A stretch of 64,000 nt of DNA, from positions 574,501-638,500 of the forward strand of contig NZ_CP091913.1 of NCBI RefSeq assembly GCF_022063185.1. Reading direction: 5' to 3'. This DNA is from Nostoc sp. UHCC 0870 (GTDB lineage Bacteria > Cyanobacteriota > Cyanobacteriia > Cyanobacteriales > Nostocaceae). The position numbers were made by a program, and so were the translations under genes. The stretch's first letter is position 1. Every line of letters starts with the position of its first letter. The notes beneath the pieces were generated by a model. It had not been told where the DNA came from. It ran no database searches and saw only the letters and a program-made list of their open reading frames with translations. This document shows positions 61,831 through 64,000 of the stretch, piece after piece.

Positions 61831-62888
61831 TGAGGACAAGTCCACTCACGGACATCCAATGACAACTCACTAAGTTGATAGAAACAATTAGAGCAGAGCT
61901 TGGAACTGGGAAACCACCTATCAATTTCAATCAACTTCACGCCTCTGCGCTCTAGCTTATAGGCTAGAAAGTTGGTGAATGTTCCCCAGCCCACATCAGA
62001 TATTGATTTTGCCAACTTGTGATTACGATAGCGAAGCGTTAGCGAGTCTTCGAGCGTCACCATGCCTTTGACATGAAGATTCTCTACTATGACAGCTTGG
62101 CTATCGCTGACTAACTTATAACTAAGTTTGTGCAGAAAATCTTGCCGCGAATTACTAATTCGCTCGTACACCTTGGCAACAACTCTTCTATATCTATTTC
62201 TTGATTTACTTCCTTTTTGTTTACGCGCTAATTTTTTCTGTTTGCGCTTAAGATTTTTTTCATGCTTTGCAAGGTGTTTAGGATTATCATATTTGGAAAC
62301 ATGAACACCGTCGGTTACAACAGCGAAGTGCTTCAACCCTAAGTCAATGCCGTAAATTTTACCCTCTGAAACAGCAGGGTTTTCTCCTTCTACCTCAGTG
62401 AGTATAGATGCAAGATATTTCCCTGACGGCGTTTTACTCACAGTAACAGTTTTTATTATCCCCTCAATCGCTCTGTGTATTTTGGCTTTGACTATCCCGA
62501 TATTTCCGGGGAGCTTGACATCACCATTTACAACCAATACGTTTTGAGGATATTGAATAGACTGTTTTCCAAACTTAGACTTGAACTTAGGAAATCCAGC
62601 ACGTTTTGCAAAAAAGTTTTTGTAGGCGGTGGTTAGATTGAGTGTTGTAGCCTGTAAAACTTGACTGTAACAATCAGATAACCACACCGTATCTTCGGCT
62701 TTTTTGAGTGCAGGTAAAAATGCGTTGAGTGCTGCACGGCTAAGTCCTTTCCCCGTTTCCTTATAAGTCTCAATTGACTTATTTAGAGCGTAGTTCCACC
62801 ACCAACGAGCGCAGCCAAAAGCCTGTGCTAATTGAATTTGCTGCTCAACTGACGGATATAAACGGACTTGCACAACCTTGTGTAACAC
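61620..62888 (-). CDS. tnpB: TnpB RNA-guided nuclease (IS605 OrfB)
   Basis: 422 residues read from GTG with AGGAGG ten bases upstream. N-terminal HTH part (VRLYPSVEQQIQLAQAFGCARWWWNYAL), RuvC-I YGIDLGLKHFAVV, RuvC-II QAVIVENLHVKGM, zinc finger CSNCFYQLSELSLDVREWTC and CPHC, RuvC-III HDRDGNAAINI. All catalytic acids are present, so RNA-guided cleavage is possible. Its frame runs to the element end and the stop TAG is contributed by the flanking rpn sequence (61617-61619). A palindromic repeat is inserted at about 62029-62062. Confidence 0.92.
62029..62062. repeat. Small dispersed repeat inside tnpB
   Basis: GCGAAGCGTTAGCGAGTCTT followed by CGAGCGTCACC is translated as TLEDSLTLRYR between RuvC-II and the zinc finger. 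The same SDR type occurs before the truncated DedA gene (32571-32625). Confidence 0.5.
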
Positions 62889-63122
62889 TCAACATCACCT
62901 CCTTGATATCTGTACTCTACCATAAATGTGTATTGTGGTAAAATACTCAAATAAAATAAAATAATTGGGGATTCGTCATACATCTGGAATTTGTTTTTGC
63001 ATAAGCAAAAAATCAATTCCAGATGCAATCCTCACTTCGTGACGCTCCGCGAACATCCCCCGCTCCCTATCCCCACCTTATGAGTACATTGAAGGTGGGG
63101 ACTTCCGCGACACCTTAAATTA

Positions 63123-63470
63123 GTAGTAGAACCAGAAGCAACTGCACCTAACCGTGCTAGAGAACTGATCACTAAAACTAGACAAGAAATAGCAGACCGT
63201 TTCTCTAGCCAAGCCATCATAGATTTAATCGAAACGATCATAGTTTACAAATTTCCTCTATTAAGCCGCCAAGAGATAGAAAATATGTTGAAACTGAACG
63301 CCCTCAAACAAACTAGAGTTTATCAAGAAGCCTTAAACGAAGGTAGAGAAGAAGGTAAGCTAGAGGCTGTGCCGTTGCTGTTAAAAGCAGGAATCAGTGT
63401 AGAAGACATCGCTAAACAGTTAGACATTAACATTGAAGCCGTGAGGAAAATTGCACAACAACAGACTTGA
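63123..63470 (+). pseudogene. 3' part of the interrupted Rpn nuclease gene
   Basis: Encodes VVEPEATAPNRARELITKTR, AIIDLIETIIVYKFPLLSRQ and EIENMLKLNALKQTRVYQEA, ending ISVEDIAKQLDINIEAVRKI. The C-terminal helical part and the final IxxIAxxL-type helix-turn-helix are typical of the family. It has no start of its own near the junction; an internal ATG at 63285 would give only 61 residues. Confidence 0.85.
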
Positions 63471-63902
63471 CACAGGTATTTAGCCACATACAACTCAGAG
63501 GGCGATCGCTCTTGATTTGGCAAAAGCGATGTCTGGCGACAAGAAGCTCTGCTTTTACGCTTTTGACGAATATCAATCTCCATCTCGACTCAGTACCAAC
63601 TAGGACTTACGCAATAACGCTCTGAAACTCTTATTTCTCCGTGTCCTCTGTGTCCTCTGTGGTTCGTTTTTTCATGATTTTGCGTAAGTCCTGCCAACTT
63701 TAAAAAATCGTCTGATTATGATAATTCAACCAAATTTTACGGGAATACTGATAAATGGAAACCTAAGTATTTCTCGGATATCATTATGTTTGGACTGATA
63801 CTGTTGGCGGTTGTAATACCTTTATTTATGCGTTTGTAACACTTTTGCCAACAGTTTCATACAATATCTTCCAGTAATTTTATCTTCTCTAAATAACTAA
63901 AT
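63471..63902. other. Intergenic region of about 430 bp with a repeat element
   Basis: It holds the AGGACTTACGCA element (63602-63692) and a HIP1 site near 63503. A 17-codon hydrophobic frame MFGLILLAVVIPLFMRL at 63786-63839 may be a tiny membrane peptide but cannot be supported. Confidence 0.45.
63602..63692. repeat. AGGACTTACGCA inverted-repeat element, 91 bp
   Basis: Same 12-bp termini as 57162-57312 but an interior of GTGTCCTCTGTGTCCTCTGT type. Only the ends are shared. Confidence 0.65.
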
Positions 63903-64000
63903 ATGAGTATTTTCAACAAAATTACAGCAACTTTTCAGGAGTCTAAAGAATTTCTAAAAAGAAGTTTAGAAGAATACATTATGTTTAGCTCAGAAGCTAA
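63903..64000 (+). CDS. N-terminal part of a gene running off the right edge
   Basis: ATG opens MSIFNKITATFQESKEFLKRS LEEYIMFSSEA, open to the end of the window. The amphipathic helix has no recognisable motif. Too short to name. Confidence 0.4.
   Translation, partial: MSIFNKITATFQESKEFLKRSLEEYIMFSSEA

Larger units (their letters stand above)
61620..63122 (-). mobile_element. IS605-type element with tnpB only, 1503 bp
   Basis: The boundaries follow from rebuilding the interrupted rpn gene: removal joins CTCCTA to GTAGTAGAACC in frame with no target duplication, as expected of IS200/IS605 insertion. The left end (minus sense) begins TAATTTAAGGTGTCG and has a hairpin CCCCACCTT/AAGGTGGGG at 63071-63100. 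No tnpA is present, so mobility would need a transposase in trans. Confidence 0.8.

Noticed and set aside
63786..63839. 17-residue membrane peptide gene
   Set aside because: It does not match PetL, PetN, PsbT or other known tiny thylakoid proteins, and chance frames of this size are common.
1..64000. tRNA, rRNA or tmRNA genes
   Set aside because: I scanned both strands by eye for T-loop (GGTTCRAATC) and rRNA-like segments and found none; a tRNAscan/Rfam run would settle it.

Overview
The window looks like chromosome of a filamentous, heterocyst-type cyanobacterium of the Nostoc/Anabaena group. The octamer HIP1 (GCGATCGC) recurs throughout, intergenic DNA carries 7- and 8-bp tandem repeats and many small palindromic repeats, and the genes are cyanobacterial in type: a ValRS with a membrane CAAD domain, a SigG-like ECF sigma factor, a ComFB protein, Uma2 and Rpn nucleases, and STAND and CHAT proteins. 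I saw no rRNA, tRNA or CRISPR array.

Layout. 1-8.4 kb: a decayed transposon-like end, tsaB, a hybrid histidine kinase, then a HIP1-rich accessory stretch (Uma2, a VapBC-type pair, a PD-(D/E)XK protein, a 306-aa unknown). 8.4-16.3 kb: an NB-ARC protein, then an envelope cluster (Tat LD-carboxypeptidase, LytM peptidase, ComFB protein, L,D-transpeptidase, SigG-like sigma plus anti-sigma). 16.5-22.2 kb: an island of mobile DNA. It holds an IS4-family element with a 9-bp target duplication, an IS5-family element that splits a cupin gene, a frameshifted iscB with its putative omegaRNA, and two MITEs. 22.5-26.2 kb: an arsR-pstSCAB operon. 26.4-34.6 kb: an ECF sigma/anti-sigma pair beside an envelope thiol-redox cluster (two paralogous secreted thioredoxin-like proteins, CcdA, thioredoxin reductase, thioredoxin, DedA-type membrane proteins, a peroxiredoxin-like protein). 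34.7-46 kb: a mercuric-reductase-like flavoprotein, a phosphatase, a DUF4334 protein, a GST, leuS and valS. 46-52 kb: Rpn-family genes (one with a nonsense codon), a DUF6888/DUF6887-like pair, membrane proteins, panE and a fasciclin protein. 52-57 kb: a large TPR-CHAT protein and a small paralogue of its N-terminal domain. 57-64 kb: dnaX, xseB, xseA and an rpn gene split by a TnpB element.

How the genes fit together. The most interesting signal is a near-identical promoter-like motif (AAATCCAAT, 13-14 nt, CGTC, then AAACAGATGC in two copies). It precedes the ECF sigma operon at 27.9 kb and both secreted thioredoxin genes at 28.8 and 29.5 kb. I infer an autoregulated sigma factor driving a periplasmic or lumenal thiol-redox regulon. 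The second theme is RNA-guided transposon nucleases: both an IscB and a TnpB locus lie here without a TnpA. The TnpB insertion can be mapped to the base by rebuilding the interrupted rpn gene, which predicts the guide and the TAM.
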